Notes: generated by a model not told the origin, from the letters alone. A stretch of 19,374 nucleotides of DNA from JAABYT01 sp041581935 (GCA_041581935.1 JBFICP010000032.1:1-19374), one strand, 5' to 3'. Positions 1 to 8,353 are shown, counted from the stretch's first letter. Program-made: numbers and translations.

Positions 1-930
1 ATCGCGACGCTCTCCAATGAAAGCGTGCTGAACGGCTCGGCGGCGCTCGGCACCGCCAGCACCACCACCAACGTCACCGAGATCGATGCCGATGTCACCT
101 TCGACGTCAGCTCCACCGCCAGCATCAGCGAGGAGCTCACCGAGACCGCGACCTTCACGGTGACGCTGGGCGGCGATGCGCTCACGGGTGCCAACACCGC
201 GAGTGTGGACATCGTGGCTTCGGGCACCGCCACTTCGGGCACCGACTACGACAACTTCGTCGCGGCGCTGGTCACGGCCGCGGGCGCGACCCCGGGGGTC
301 GCCTTCGACGGTGTCGATACGTTGACCTTCGACAGCACCTTCAACGGCGGCACCGGCACCGGTGCCTTCGCCTTCACCGTCGATGCCATCGACGACGCCG
401 TGATCGAGGGCTCCGAGACCCTGATCGCGACGCTCTCCAATGAAAGCGTGCTGAACGGCTCGGCGACGCTCGGCACCGCGAGCACCACCACCACCATCAC
501 CGAGGCAGACATCGCGGTGACCTTCGACATGAGCGCGACGGCGTCCATCAGTGAGGATGCGGGCGCGACGGCCACCTTCACGGTGACGCTCGGTGGCGAT
601 GCGCTGGCGGGCGCCAACACCGCGAGCGTCGACATCGTGGCTTCCGGCACCGCGACCTCGGGCAGCGACTACGACGACTTCGTCGCGGCACTCGTTGCGG
701 CCGCGGGCGCGACCCCGGGAGTCACCTTCGACGGCGTCGATACGCTCACCTTCGATGCCGCGTTCAACGGCGGCACCGGCACCGGCGCCTTCGTCTTCAC
801 CGTCGACGCCATCGATGACGCCTTGGCCGAAGGTACCGAGACGATTATCGCCACGCTGTCCAACGAGACGGTGTCCAACGGCTCCGCGACGCTCGGCACC
901 GCGAGCTCGACTACCAACGTCACCGAGAAC
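1..930 (+). repeat. Tandem 423-bp Calx-beta-like repeats
   Basis: The sequence starting at base 1 (ATCGCGACGCTCTCC) recurs exactly at 424 and, diverged, at 847, a period of 423 bp or 141 residues. By eye, the two complete units agree at about 117 of 141 residues. The third unit stops after about 28 residues where the CSPG-type repeats begin. The open left edge suggests that more copies lie upstream. The high DNA identity implies recent duplication or ongoing homogenisation within the gene. Confidence 0.9.
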
Positions 931-3054
931 GAAGCGCCGGTGGTGTCGACGAACACGGGCGTCGGTCTCAATGAAGGGGCAACCATCGGCATCAGCAATG
1001 CGGAACTCGAGGTTACCGACCCCGACACGTCCACCGACCAGCTCTCCTACAGCGTCACCGGCGGCCCATCGAACGGTTATCTGGCTCTGAACGGCGCGCC
1101 GCTGGTGCCCATTTCCAACTTCACTCAGGAGAATATCGATCTTAATGAGCTCATCTATGTCCACGATGGCTCCGAGACCACGACCGACGGATTCAACTTC
1201 ACGGTCGTCGACGACGGTGGCAATACGTTGGGTCCACAAACCTTCCTGTTCTCCGTGGCTGCCGTCAATGATCAACCGGCGCTCATCAACAACACCGGCT
1301 TGGTATTGAACGAGGGGGATACCGCCGGCATCGACAATTCGATGCTGCAGGTGACCGATGCGGACAACACGCCTGCCGAGCTGACCTATACCATCACCGG
1401 TGGTCCGAGCAACGGCCAGCTGGAATTCACCACCTCGCCGACAGTCCCGCGCACGACCTTCACTCAGGCGCAGATAGACGCGGGCATCGTCGTCTATGTT
1501 CATGACGACAGCGATACGACAAGCGACAGCTTCAGCTTCGATGTCAGCGACGGCGCCGGCGGCCTAGTGGCCTCGACGGTCTTCAATATCAGCGTCAACG
1601 CCGTCGACGACACGGCGCCGTTTCCGGTCACCAACACCGGCGGCGTGGTGCTTCAGGGGGGCAGCGACCCGATTCTGAATACCGAGCTGCGGTATGACGA
1701 CAGCGAAAATCCCGCGAGCGTTGCCTACACGGTCACGGGCTTGCCGGCGAACGGCCAGCTCGAGCTGACGACGTCGCCGGGCACGCCCATCGCGAGCTTC
1801 ACCCAGGCCGATATCGATGCAGGGCTGCTGATATATGTTCATGATGGCACCCCCACCGCGTCGGACAGCTTCACCTTCTCCGTAGACGACGGCCAGGGCA
1901 ATGTCATCGCGGGACAGCTTTTCAATATCTCGGTCTCCGTGAACAACCCGCCGGTCATCAACAACCAGACCTTCTTCGTCGACGAGAACAGCACCGCGGG
2001 CACGCCGGTCGGCACCGTGGCGGCTTCGGATCCGGATGCGGGAGACACCCTTAGTTACTCGATTGTCAGCGGCAATACCGGCGGCGCCTTCGGCATCAAT
2101 GCCGCCACCGGGCAGATCGTGGTGGTCAACCCGCTGCCGCTCGACTACGAGACCAATCCCAGCATCACCTTGGTGGTCCAGGTCACCGATTCCGGGGTGC
2201 CGACCTTGAGTGACACGGCGAACGTGACGATACAACTTAATGACCTACCCGAGGTCGTGGCCCCGCCGCCGCCGCCGCCGCCACCGCCTCCGCCTCCGCC
2301 GCCGCCACCGGACCCCGATCCGGATCCCGATCCGGACCCGGCACCCGATCCGGGTCCCGGCGGTGGCGGCACCATCGGCGGATCCGGCGATGGCGGCGGC
2401 GGAGGCGGAGGCGGCGGCACGACTGCCCCGGCGCCGGTCTCGGGACAGGAAGGCGACGCGCAGCCGACCCTGCCGCAGGACGAGCCGAAGGTCGAGACGC
2501 CCGACGAGCCGGTGCGCGAGACGGGCGCGACATCGGTGCGTTCCGTCGGCGCCCTGGGCAGCGAGTCGAACGCGGCCAGTCGCGCACACTTGAACAGCCT
2601 GGTTGCCGCCGCCGACCAGGCGAACGAAGCGCCGTTGACCGAGGTCGAGATCGCGGTGGCGGCCATGGTCGACGAAGAGAAAGGGTTCAAAGAAGAGCTG
2701 GACAAAGTTCAAGATGAAATCAGCGAGCTTGCTCAAATCGAAGCGACGGTGGTCGGGTCGAGCGCGGTTGTTACCACCGGGCTGTCCGTCGGCTACGTGG
2801 TTTGGCTTGCCCGAGGCGGTATGCTGCTCGCGAGCCTGCTCTCATCGATGCCCGCGTGGCGCGCCATCGACCCGCTGCCGGTGCTCGCGAGCTTCCGCGA
2901 CGACGACGACGACCGAGAGGATGACGAGTCGCTCGACGCTCTGGTCAGAAAGGGCGGCGCGAGCAAGCGGACAACCCCGACCGCGAAGAACACCGAGCCC
3001 GAAGTCGCCGCCGCCGAGCCGGACATGCCGCTCGACGACGGCGCCACCACCTGA
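1..3054 (+). CDS. Giant cadherin/Calx-beta repeat surface protein, C-terminal part (5' end outside window)
   Basis: The reading frame is open from base 1, in the middle of a repeat, so the true start lies upstream; 1017 C-terminal residues are visible. Domains in order: two full and one partial Calx-beta-like repeat (1-930, units ending with an EGSET-type motif), three CSPG/cadherin-like repeats (931-1947, each with a YVHD motif), one classical cadherin domain (about 1948-2244, with DENS, ASDPDAGD and LDYE motifs), a Pro16/Asp-Pro/poly-Gly linker (2263-2418), a helical stretch, one or two hydrophobic segments (about 2767-2850) and a very acidic tail (DDDDDREDDES). The family is known for extracellular, often calcium-stabilised adhesion. 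The C-terminus looks like a membrane anchor with a short tail rather than a type I secretion signal. A histidine kinase follows after 105 bp and a GGDEF-EAL protein after that, suggesting a signalling partner role (inference). Exact function unknown. Confidence 0.85.
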   Translation: MATLSNESVLNGSAALGTASTTTNVTEIDADVTFDVSSTASISEELTETATFTVTLGGDALTGANTASVDIVASGTATSGTDYDNFVAALVTAAGATPGVAFDGVDTLTFDSTFNGGTGTGAFAFTVDAIDDAVIEGSETLIATLSNESVLNGSATLGTASTTTTITEADIAVTFDMSATASISEDAGATATFTVTLGGDALAGANTASVDIVASGTATSGSDYDDFVAALVAAAGATPGVTFDGVDTLTFDAAFNGGTGTGAFVFTVDAIDDALAEGTETIIATLSNETVSNGSATLGTASSTTNVTENEAPVVSTNTGVGLNEGATIGISNAELEVTDPDTSTDQLSYSVTGGPSNGYLALNGAPLVPISNFTQENIDLNELIYVHDGSETTTDGFNFTVVDDGGNTLGPQTFLFSVAAVNDQPALINNTGLVLNEGDTAGIDNSMLQVTDADNTPAELTYTITGGPSNGQLEFTTSPTVPRTTFTQAQIDAGIVVYVHDDSDTTSDSFSFDVSDGAGGLVASTVFNISVNAVDDTAPFPVTNTGGVVLQGGSDPILNTELRYDDSENPASVAYTVTGLPANGQLELTTSPGTPIASFTQADIDAGLLIYVHDGTPTASDSFTFSVDDGQGNVIAGQLFNISVSVNNPPVINNQTFFVDENSTAGTPVGTVAASDPDAGDTLSYSIVSGNTGGAFGINAATGQIVVVNPLPLDYETNPSITLVVQVTDSGVPTLSDTANVTIQLNDLPEVVAPPPPPPPPPPPPPPPPDPDPDPDPDPAPDPGPGGGGTIGGSGDGGGGGGGGGTTAPAPVSGQEGDAQPTLPQDEPKVETPDEPVRETGATSVRSVGALGSESNAASRAHLNSLVAAADQANEAPLTEVEIAVAAMVDEEKGFKEELDKVQDEISELAQIEATVVGSSAVVTTGLSVGYVVWLARGGMLLASLLSSMPAWRAIDPLPVLASFRDDDDDREDDESLDALVRKGGASKRTTPTAKNTEPEVAAAEPDMPLDDGATT
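931..1947 (+). repeat. Three CSPG/cadherin-like repeats inside the surface protein
   Basis: Three units of about 110-115 residues start near 931, 1273 and 1618. Each carries a variant of LNEG near its start (QGG in the third), then a GGPSNG or GLPANG turn, an F-T-Q motif followed by I-D, the YVHD motif, and an SFxFxVxD strand. These are features of the chondroitin sulfate proteoglycan-type cadherin-like repeat found in bacterial tandem-repeat adhesins. They are much more diverged from each other than the Calx-beta-like units upstream. Confidence 0.75.
2263..2418 (+). repeat. Low-complexity linker: poly-Pro, Asp-Pro and poly-Gly coding tracts
   Basis: Sixteen consecutive proline codons (2263-2310) are followed by alternating Asp-Pro codons and then two glycine-rich runs. 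The DNA is therefore a CCG/GGC-rich microsatellite-like tract. It joins the last extracellular domain to the helical and membrane-proximal C-terminus and probably acts as a stiff or extended spacer across the cell wall. Such tracts are prone to slippage and assembly error. Confidence 0.8.
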
Positions 3055-3159
3055 TTCGGCATGCCGCGACGTCGGCCAGCTCCACCGTTGCTCCACAGGC
3101 GCTGAGAAAACCTACCGTAGCCACGCCGACAGGTTCGTCTGATACGGACAATCCAAACG

Positions 3160-6066
3160 ATGCCGAAATTCAAAATTCCTAAACTGAAGCTCAATGCGAA
3201 AACGCATATTGCGATGGGCCTCGCTTTTCTGGTGGTGACCCTGCTGCTGGCGGCCGTCTCCATTCAGTTGGTGCCCGATCGTATCGGCGCCATTCGTGAA
3301 AGTCGCGCCCGGATCGCAGAGACGGTTGCCATCAATAGCTCCGCCTTCATCGTGAAGAACGAGTTCAAGGTCTTGAAGCTCATCCTTGGGATGGTGGTCA
3401 AGCGCGACGAAAACATCTTGTCGGCGGCGGTTCGACACAACAGCGGCAAAGCCATAGTGACCATCGGGGATCACGATTGGTCCGAAGATGGTAGCGAACA
3501 CTCGACCGACACGCATCTCAAAGTCCCGATCTGGTCCGGGAAAGAGAAATGGGGTCAGATGGAGTTGCGTTTCACGCCACTGACGGCATCCGGTTGGCTG
3601 GCATTCGTCGATCACCCGCTGACCAAGCTGGTGCTTTTCATGGCGCTGACTTCCTTCGTTCTTTTCTGGCTTTATCTGCGCCGAATGCTCAAGCACCTGG
3701 ATCCATCGCAGGCCGTTCCGCCGCACGTGCGTGCGGCGCTCGATACGCTCGCAGAAGGCCTCATGGTTCTCGATCTTAAAGAGAACATCGTTCTCGCCAA
3801 TCAAGCTTTCGCGTCGATCGTCGGACGCAGCACCGATGAGCTCGCAACCGGCCATACGAGCGAGTTCGATTGGCTCGGACCGGAAGGCGAGCCGCTCGAA
3901 GCGTCGGACTATCCATGGACAAAGGCGCTCTCCGAAGGCTTGACCCAGCGTGACCATATCATTCACTTGCTTGACAAAGATTCGAAGCTACGCACTTTCA
4001 AGGTCAATGCCTCGCCGGTGCTCGGCAGCGGCGACAAACCCGGCGGCGCACTGGTGAGTCTCGATGACGTGAGCGAGCTGCAGGAAGCGAGGCAAGCCGC
4101 CGAGGCGGCAAATCAGTCGAAGAGCGACTTCCTCGCCAACATGAGCCACGAGATCCGAACGCCCATGAACGCGATTCTCGGCTTTACCGACGTCCTGCGC
4201 CGCGGTTATGCCAAGACGATGGAGGAACGCCGAAAGCACTTGAACACCATTCACACGAGCGGCAGACACCTGCTGCAGCTGATCAACGACGTGCTCGATC
4301 TGTCGAAGGTCGAAGCTGGACGCATGGAGATCGAGCGCCTCGAGCTCTCGCCGCACGTGCTGGCCGGTGAAGTCGTCAAAACGCTGCTCGTGAAAGCAGA
4401 AGAAAAGAGCATCTACCTTAAGATGGAAGTCGATGGTCCGATTCCCGAAAAGGTGCTCGGCGATCCCACCCGATTACGGCAAATCATCACCAATCTCGTC
4501 TCGAATGCCGTCAAGTTCACCGACGAGGGCGGCGTGAAAGTGGTGCTGCACATGACGTCGGACGGGGACGCGCCGCGCTTTGCTATCGACGTCGTCGACA
4601 ACGGCATTGGCATCGCCTCGGACAAGGTCGAAGCGATCTTCGATCCGTTCACCCAGGCGGACAGCTCGACGACGCGAAAATTCGGCGGCACGGGGCTCGG
4701 GCTCGCCATCAGCCGGGATTTCGCCCGCATGATGGGCGGCGACATCGTCGCCACCAGCGAGCTCGGCAAGGGCAGCGTCTTCCACGCGACGCTCGATCCG
4801 GGTCCGCTCGAGGGCGTGAACTTCCTGCAACCCGAGGAGGCCCTCGCCGCCAGCGAGGAGGCGGCCGACTCGGGGCATGTCGCCTGGCGGTTCAATGCCG
4901 GCCGCGTGCTGGTGGTGGACGATGGCGACGAGAACCGCGAGCTCGTGACCCTGGTGCTCGAGGAGGCCGGGCTCCAGGTCGACGGCGCCGAGAACGGCAA
5001 GGTGGGCTTCGACAAGGGCCGCGAGGGCGATTACGACGTCATCCTCATGGATATCCAGATGCCCGTGATGGACGGCTACCAGGCCACCACGGCGCTGCGC
5101 GAGGCCGGCGTGCAGACGCCCATCTTTGCCCTCACCGCCAACGCCATGAAGGGCTTCGAGGAGAAATGCCTGGCGGTCGGCTGCACGGGCTATCTCACCA
5201 AGCCGGTGGACATCGACCTGCTGCTCGACACCCTTGGCGAGCTGCTCGGCGGCGAGCGCAGGATGGTCGAAGCCGCCGAGGTGGCGGCCACCGATGACTG
5301 GGACGACGACAACGGCGTCGGGGCCGCGAGCGAATTCGATGCCATGGTGGGCCCGCCCATCGTTTCGCGCCTGGCGGGCGGAGGTCCACGCATCCAGTCC
5401 ACCATCGCGAAATTCATCATGCGCCTGGACGATCAGTTGGACGCGATGGAGAAGTGCTGGGACAACCGCGACTTCACCGAGCTCGCGGCGCTCGCCCATT
5501 GGCTGAAGGGCTCCGGTGGCACCGTCGGCTTCGACGACTTCACCGAGCCCGCCAGAAACCTCGAGACGCTGGCCAAGGCGGGCAGCGAGGACGGCGTCGC
5601 GGTGACGCTCCAGGAGCTCAGGGAGCTGTCGCGGCGCCTGGTAGTGCCCGGCGGTGACATGCCGAGCGCCGCGACCGGCGGCGCGCCGGCAGCGGCACCG
5701 CCACCAAGAGCGAAAGTCCGCGGCGATGCCGGTGAAGGAGGACCGGTCGTGTCGCGCCTTGCCGGCGGCGGGCCGCGAATCCGCGCGACCATCGCCAAGT
5801 TCGCCGGCCGTCTCGACGAGAAGCTCGAGGAGATGGAGAACGCCTGGCAGGCGCGCGACTTCATCGAGCTCGCCGCCCTCGCCCACTGGCTCAAGGGCTC
5901 CGGCGGAACCGTCGGATTCGATGCCTTCACCGAGCCGGCGAAGCACCTCGAGGATCTCGCCAAAGCAAAAAGCGAGGACGGTGTCGAAGACGCGATCGCG
6001 ACGCTGCGCGGAATCTCGAGGCGGTTGGTGGTGCCCGATGATTCGGAGCTCGCGGCGAGCGCCTGA
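3160..6066 (+). CDS. Membrane hybrid sensor histidine kinase with PAS, receiver and two HPt domains
   Basis: This 968-residue protein has TM1 at about 18-38, a periplasmic sensor of about 115 residues, TM2 at about 157-173, a PAS domain at about 186-300, and a short coiled linker. HisKA carries phospho-accepting His330 (MSHEIRTP). The HATPase has N445/N449, DNGIG at 480-484 and GGTGLGL at 509-515. The receiver has acidic pair D587/D588, phospho-acceptor D631, T659 and K681. Two HPt domains follow, with phospho-His at about 780 and 909. All catalytic residues are present, so a full His-Asp-His relay is expected. It lies 105 bp after the surface-protein gene and 44 bp before a receiver-GGDEF-EAL gene, its probable output. 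The only start-proximal purine stretch is ACGGA, a weak ribosome site. The family resembles BarA/ArcB-type tripartite kinases, but the doubled HPt is unusual. The signal sensed is unknown. Confidence 0.93.
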   Translation: MPKFKIPKLKLNAKTHIAMGLAFLVVTLLLAAVSIQLVPDRIGAIRESRARIAETVAINSSAFIVKNEFKVLKLILGMVVKRDENILSAAVRHNSGKAIVTIGDHDWSEDGSEHSTDTHLKVPIWSGKEKWGQMELRFTPLTASGWLAFVDHPLTKLVLFMALTSFVLFWLYLRRMLKHLDPSQAVPPHVRAALDTLAEGLMVLDLKENIVLANQAFASIVGRSTDELATGHTSEFDWLGPEGEPLEASDYPWTKALSEGLTQRDHIIHLLDKDSKLRTFKVNASPVLGSGDKPGGALVSLDDVSELQEARQAAEAANQSKSDFLANMSHEIRTPMNAILGFTDVLRRGYAKTMEERRKHLNTIHTSGRHLLQLINDVLDLSKVEAGRMEIERLELSPHVLAGEVVKTLLVKAEEKSIYLKMEVDGPIPEKVLGDPTRLRQIITNLVSNAVKFTDEGGVKVVLHMTSDGDAPRFAIDVVDNGIGIASDKVEAIFDPFTQADSSTTRKFGGTGLGLAISRDFARMMGGDIVATSELGKGSVFHATLDPGPLEGVNFLQPEEALAASEEAADSGHVAWRFNAGRVLVVDDGDENRELVTLVLEEAGLQVDGAENGKVGFDKGREGDYDVILMDIQMPVMDGYQATTALREAGVQTPIFALTANAMKGFEEKCLAVGCTGYLTKPVDIDLLLDTLGELLGGERRMVEAAEVAATDDWDDDNGVGAASEFDAMVGPPIVSRLAGGGPRIQSTIAKFIMRLDDQLDAMEKCWDNRDFTELAALAHWLKGSGGTVGFDDFTEPARNLETLAKAGSEDGVAVTLQELRELSRRLVVPGGDMPSAATGGAPAAAPPPRAKVRGDAGEGGPVVSRLAGGGPRIRATIAKFAGRLDEKLEEMENAWQARDFIELAALAHWLKGSGGTVGFDAFTEPAKHLEDLAKAKSEDGVEDAIATLRGISRRLVVPDDSELAASA
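5359..6036 (+). repeat. In-frame duplication of the HPt domain (387-bp period)
   Basis: Residues about 734-830 and 863-959 of the hybrid kinase align without gaps and, by eye, agree at about 70 of 97 positions, including SRLAGGGPRI, AALAHWLKGSGGTVGF and SRRLVVP. Each copy keeps the phospho-accepting histidine. A Pro/Ala-rich linker of about 32 residues separates them. The offset of 129 residues includes domain plus linker, as expected for a single tandem duplication. Confidence 0.92.
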
Positions 6067-6095
6067 TCGCAACGCGCCGAATGGCTATCACGCAC

Positions 6096-6100
6096 GAGGA
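6096..6100 (+). promoter_or_regulatory. Ribosome binding site deciding the start of the GGDEF-EAL gene
   Basis: GAGGA lies 10 bases before the ATG at 6111. The in-frame ATG at 6081 has no purine-rich stretch in front of it, so 6111 is the favoured start, which shortens the protein by ten residues. Confidence 0.6.
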
Positions 6101-6110
6101 ACCGAAGCCC

Positions 6111-7964
6111 ATGTCGAACCAAGAAAATCTGGCGCAAAAAGTCGAGCCGCAGGCGAAGCCGGCAGCGGACAAAAGGCGCAGCGACAAGGTGCTCCGTCAC
6201 GAGCCTGTAAACGACATCAACGAAGTTTCGATCTCCTCCAAGCAATCCACCATCATGATGGTGGACGACGAGCCGATTATTCTCGAAACGCTGCAGATGT
6301 TTCTCGAGGATGCCGGGTACGACAATTTCATTACCACAACGGAACCAAAACGTGCGCTCAATATGGTGGTTCTGAAAAAACCCGACGTCGTGCTGCTCGA
6401 CGTGATGATGCCCGGAATTTCCGGTCTCGACATTCTCGGCCAGATGCGCTCTAAGGACGCGCTCAAGCACATTCCCACGATCATTCTGACATCGGCGACC
6501 GATCCGGAGACCAAGCTCAAGGCGCTCGAGCTCGGCGCGACCGACTTTCTCGCCAAACCCGTCGATCCGAGCGAGCTGGCTCTGCGCTTACGCAACACGC
6601 TAGCGGCCAAGGCTTACCAGGACCGCCTGCTCTACTATGACGGCCTTACCGGGCTCCCCAATCGTCGTCTATTCACAAGGCGCCTCAACGAAGCACTGGT
6701 GCGTGCAAAGCATGATTCAAAGACATGTGCAATCTTGCATATCGACCTCGACCGCTTCAAACAGATAAACGACACCTTGGGACAGAACTTCGGCGATACA
6801 CTTCTGAAAGCCGTGGCAACACGTCTCGTCGACTCCGTGCGGCATAGTGACCTGGTAGGCCGCCCGACCAGCGAAGAAGAAGAAACGGAGCTTTCGCGCT
6901 TCGGCGGCGATGAGTTCACACTGTTCATACCGAACGTCGATCGACTTGAAATTGCCACAATGGTGGCCCGCCGCATTCTGAAGGCCATGGAGGAGCCGTT
7001 CCGAGTGAATGCGCGCGAGCTCTTTATCACGGCCAGCATCGGCATTGCGATCTGCCCAACCGACGGAGACAGCGTCGATACCCTTCTGAAGCACGCCGCG
7101 GTTGCCGTCTCACACGCCAAAGAACGCGGGCGAAACACATACCAGTACTACGCGAAGGACCTGAACACGCGCTCGGTCGAACGTCTGACCCTTGAGAACC
7201 ACCTACGCAAGGCTCTCGACAACCGTGAACTGTTCCTTGCTTTCCAGGCGAAGACCGAGGTCAGGACGGGCCGCGTGATCGGAGCCGAGGCGCTGTTGCG
7301 CTGGAAACATCCAAAGCTCGGCCTGATACCGCCCGACGAGTTCATACCGCTGGCGGAGGAGATGGACCTGATCATACCGTTTGGAGAATGGGCGATATAC
7401 GCCGTGTGCACGCTCAACAAGCGCTGGCAGTCACAAATCGATCCCATGCGCATCTCGGTCAACGTTTCCAGCCGACAGTTCCAAAAAAGCGACCGACTGA
7501 TGCTGACTGTTCGAAATGCTCTCGAGACCACCGGTCTGAAAGGGAAGTACCTCGGTTTGGAGCTCACCGAGAGCATGCTCATGGAGAATCCTCAGGAGAT
7601 CGCCCGCACCCTGAAAACCATCAAGGATATGGGTGTGAAGATTTCCATTGACGACTTCGGCACCGGCTATTCGTCGTTCAGCAACTTGAGACGCTATCCC
7701 CTCGACGAACTCAAAATCGACCGATCCTTTCTGAAGGATGTGCCGAAGAATACCGACGATGCGGCGATCGTCGGTGCCATGATCGCGATGGCTCACGGCC
7801 TCGGGCTGGGCGTCGTTGCCGAAGGGATCGAACGCGAGCAGCAACTCGATTTCCTGCGGGATCGCGACTGTGACGAGTACCAGGGCTTTCTCGCGAGCAA
7901 GCCTCTGATTGCCTCGGAATTCGTCGCCCTGGTTCAGAAAACCAACAAGCGTCTCGCGGACTAG
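6111..7964 (+). CDS. Receiver-GGDEF-EAL response regulator (c-di-GMP synthesis/degradation)
   Basis: The protein has 617 residues from the ATG at 6111 (627 if the ATG at 6081 is used). The receiver (about 45-165) has D52/D53, phospho-acceptor D97 in LLDVMMP and K149. The diguanylate cyclase domain (about 170-340) has intact GGDEF at 265-269. The phosphodiesterase domain (about 365-610) has EAL at 393-395, NVSSRQF, ELTES, DDFGTGYSS with D514/D515, LKIDRSF and EGIE, so both catalytic sites look complete. No TM segment is seen, so it should be cytosolic. An acidic insertion (TSEEEETE) precedes GGDEF, and the RxxD inhibitory site is absent. It follows the hybrid kinase by 44 bp and is probably its phosphorelay target. 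Phosphorylation would then set the balance of c-di-GMP synthesis and breakdown, plausibly for attachment (inference). Its 3' end overlaps the convergent VOC gene by 4 bp. Confidence 0.93.
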   Translation: MSNQENLAQKVEPQAKPAADKRRSDKVLRHEPVNDINEVSISSKQSTIMMVDDEPIILETLQMFLEDAGYDNFITTTEPKRALNMVVLKKPDVVLLDVMMPGISGLDILGQMRSKDALKHIPTIILTSATDPETKLKALELGATDFLAKPVDPSELALRLRNTLAAKAYQDRLLYYDGLTGLPNRRLFTRRLNEALVRAKHDSKTCAILHIDLDRFKQINDTLGQNFGDTLLKAVATRLVDSVRHSDLVGRPTSEEEETELSRFGGDEFTLFIPNVDRLEIATMVARRILKAMEEPFRVNARELFITASIGIAICPTDGDSVDTLLKHAAVAVSHAKERGRNTYQYYAKDLNTRSVERLTLENHLRKALDNRELFLAFQAKTEVRTGRVIGAEALLRWKHPKLGLIPPDEFIPLAEEMDLIIPFGEWAIYAVCTLNKRWQSQIDPMRISVNVSSRQFQKSDRLMLTVRNALETTGLKGKYLGLELTESMLMENPQEIARTLKTIKDMGVKISIDDFGTGYSSFSNLRRYPLDELKIDRSFLKDVPKNTDDAAIVGAMIAMAHGLGLGVVAEGIEREQQLDFLRDRDCDEYQGFLASKPLIASEFVALVQKTNKRLAD

Positions 7965-8353
7965 CTTTCGACGTACTCCGATACTTCGATCAGGTTTCCG
8001 TCGGGATCTCTGAAATAGACGGACCGAATCGGGCCGGTAGCGCCCGTTTTCGCGACCGGGCCTTCAATTATCTTCACTCCGCATTCGTCGAGTTGGCGAA
8101 TGACGTTGTCTAGAGATACCGCGCTGATCAGGCACAAATCACCGGAACCCGCCGTTGCGCGGGCCGCGCGCGGCTCGAACTCTTTGCCGAGCTCGTGGAG
8201 ATTGATCTTTTGTGTTCCGAAACCAAGGGCCGTGCGTCCCTCGCCAAATCGCGTGACCCGCATTCCGAGCACGCGTGAATAGAACTCGCAGGTCGCGTCG
8301 ATACTCGCCACCGTCAAAACCAGATGATCGAGCCTGTCGATCCGGATTTTCAT
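7961..8353 (-). CDS. VOC superfamily (glyoxalase/bleomycin-resistance-type) protein
   Basis: This 130-residue single-domain protein is the usual size for this fold. The N-terminal motif LDHLVLTV with His10, the FYSRVLGM helix, a central INLHE with His53, and the C-terminal FRDPDGNLIEV with Glu123 are the typical VOC metal-ligand positions. The usual fourth ligand position falls in GSGDLCLI, where no histidine is present, so the metal site may be altered. Substrate is not predictable: candidates include a glyoxalase-like lyase, a dioxygenase-like enzyme or a binding protein. It is the last gene of a probable dsbC - small membrane protein - VOC unit, starting 16 bp after the small gene. Its TAG stop overlaps the stop of the convergent GGDEF-EAL gene in the sequence CTAG. 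Confidence 0.88.
   Translation of the reverse strand: MKIRIDRLDHLVLTVASIDATCEFYSRVLGMRVTRFGEGRTALGFGTQKINLHELGKEFEPRAARATAGSGDLCLISAVSLDNVIRQLDECGVKIIEGPVAKTGATGPIRSVYFRDPDGNLIEVSEYVES

Noticed and set aside
2263..2418. Low-complexity tract as a CRISPR-like or satellite array
   Set aside because: It is in frame within the surface protein and encodes a Pro/Asp-Pro/Gly linker; there are no spacers.
4474..6072. Long minus-strand open frame opposite the hybrid kinase
   Set aside because: It is a shadow of high-GC coding sequence. It shows no domain, while the plus strand has complete kinase, receiver and HPt motifs.
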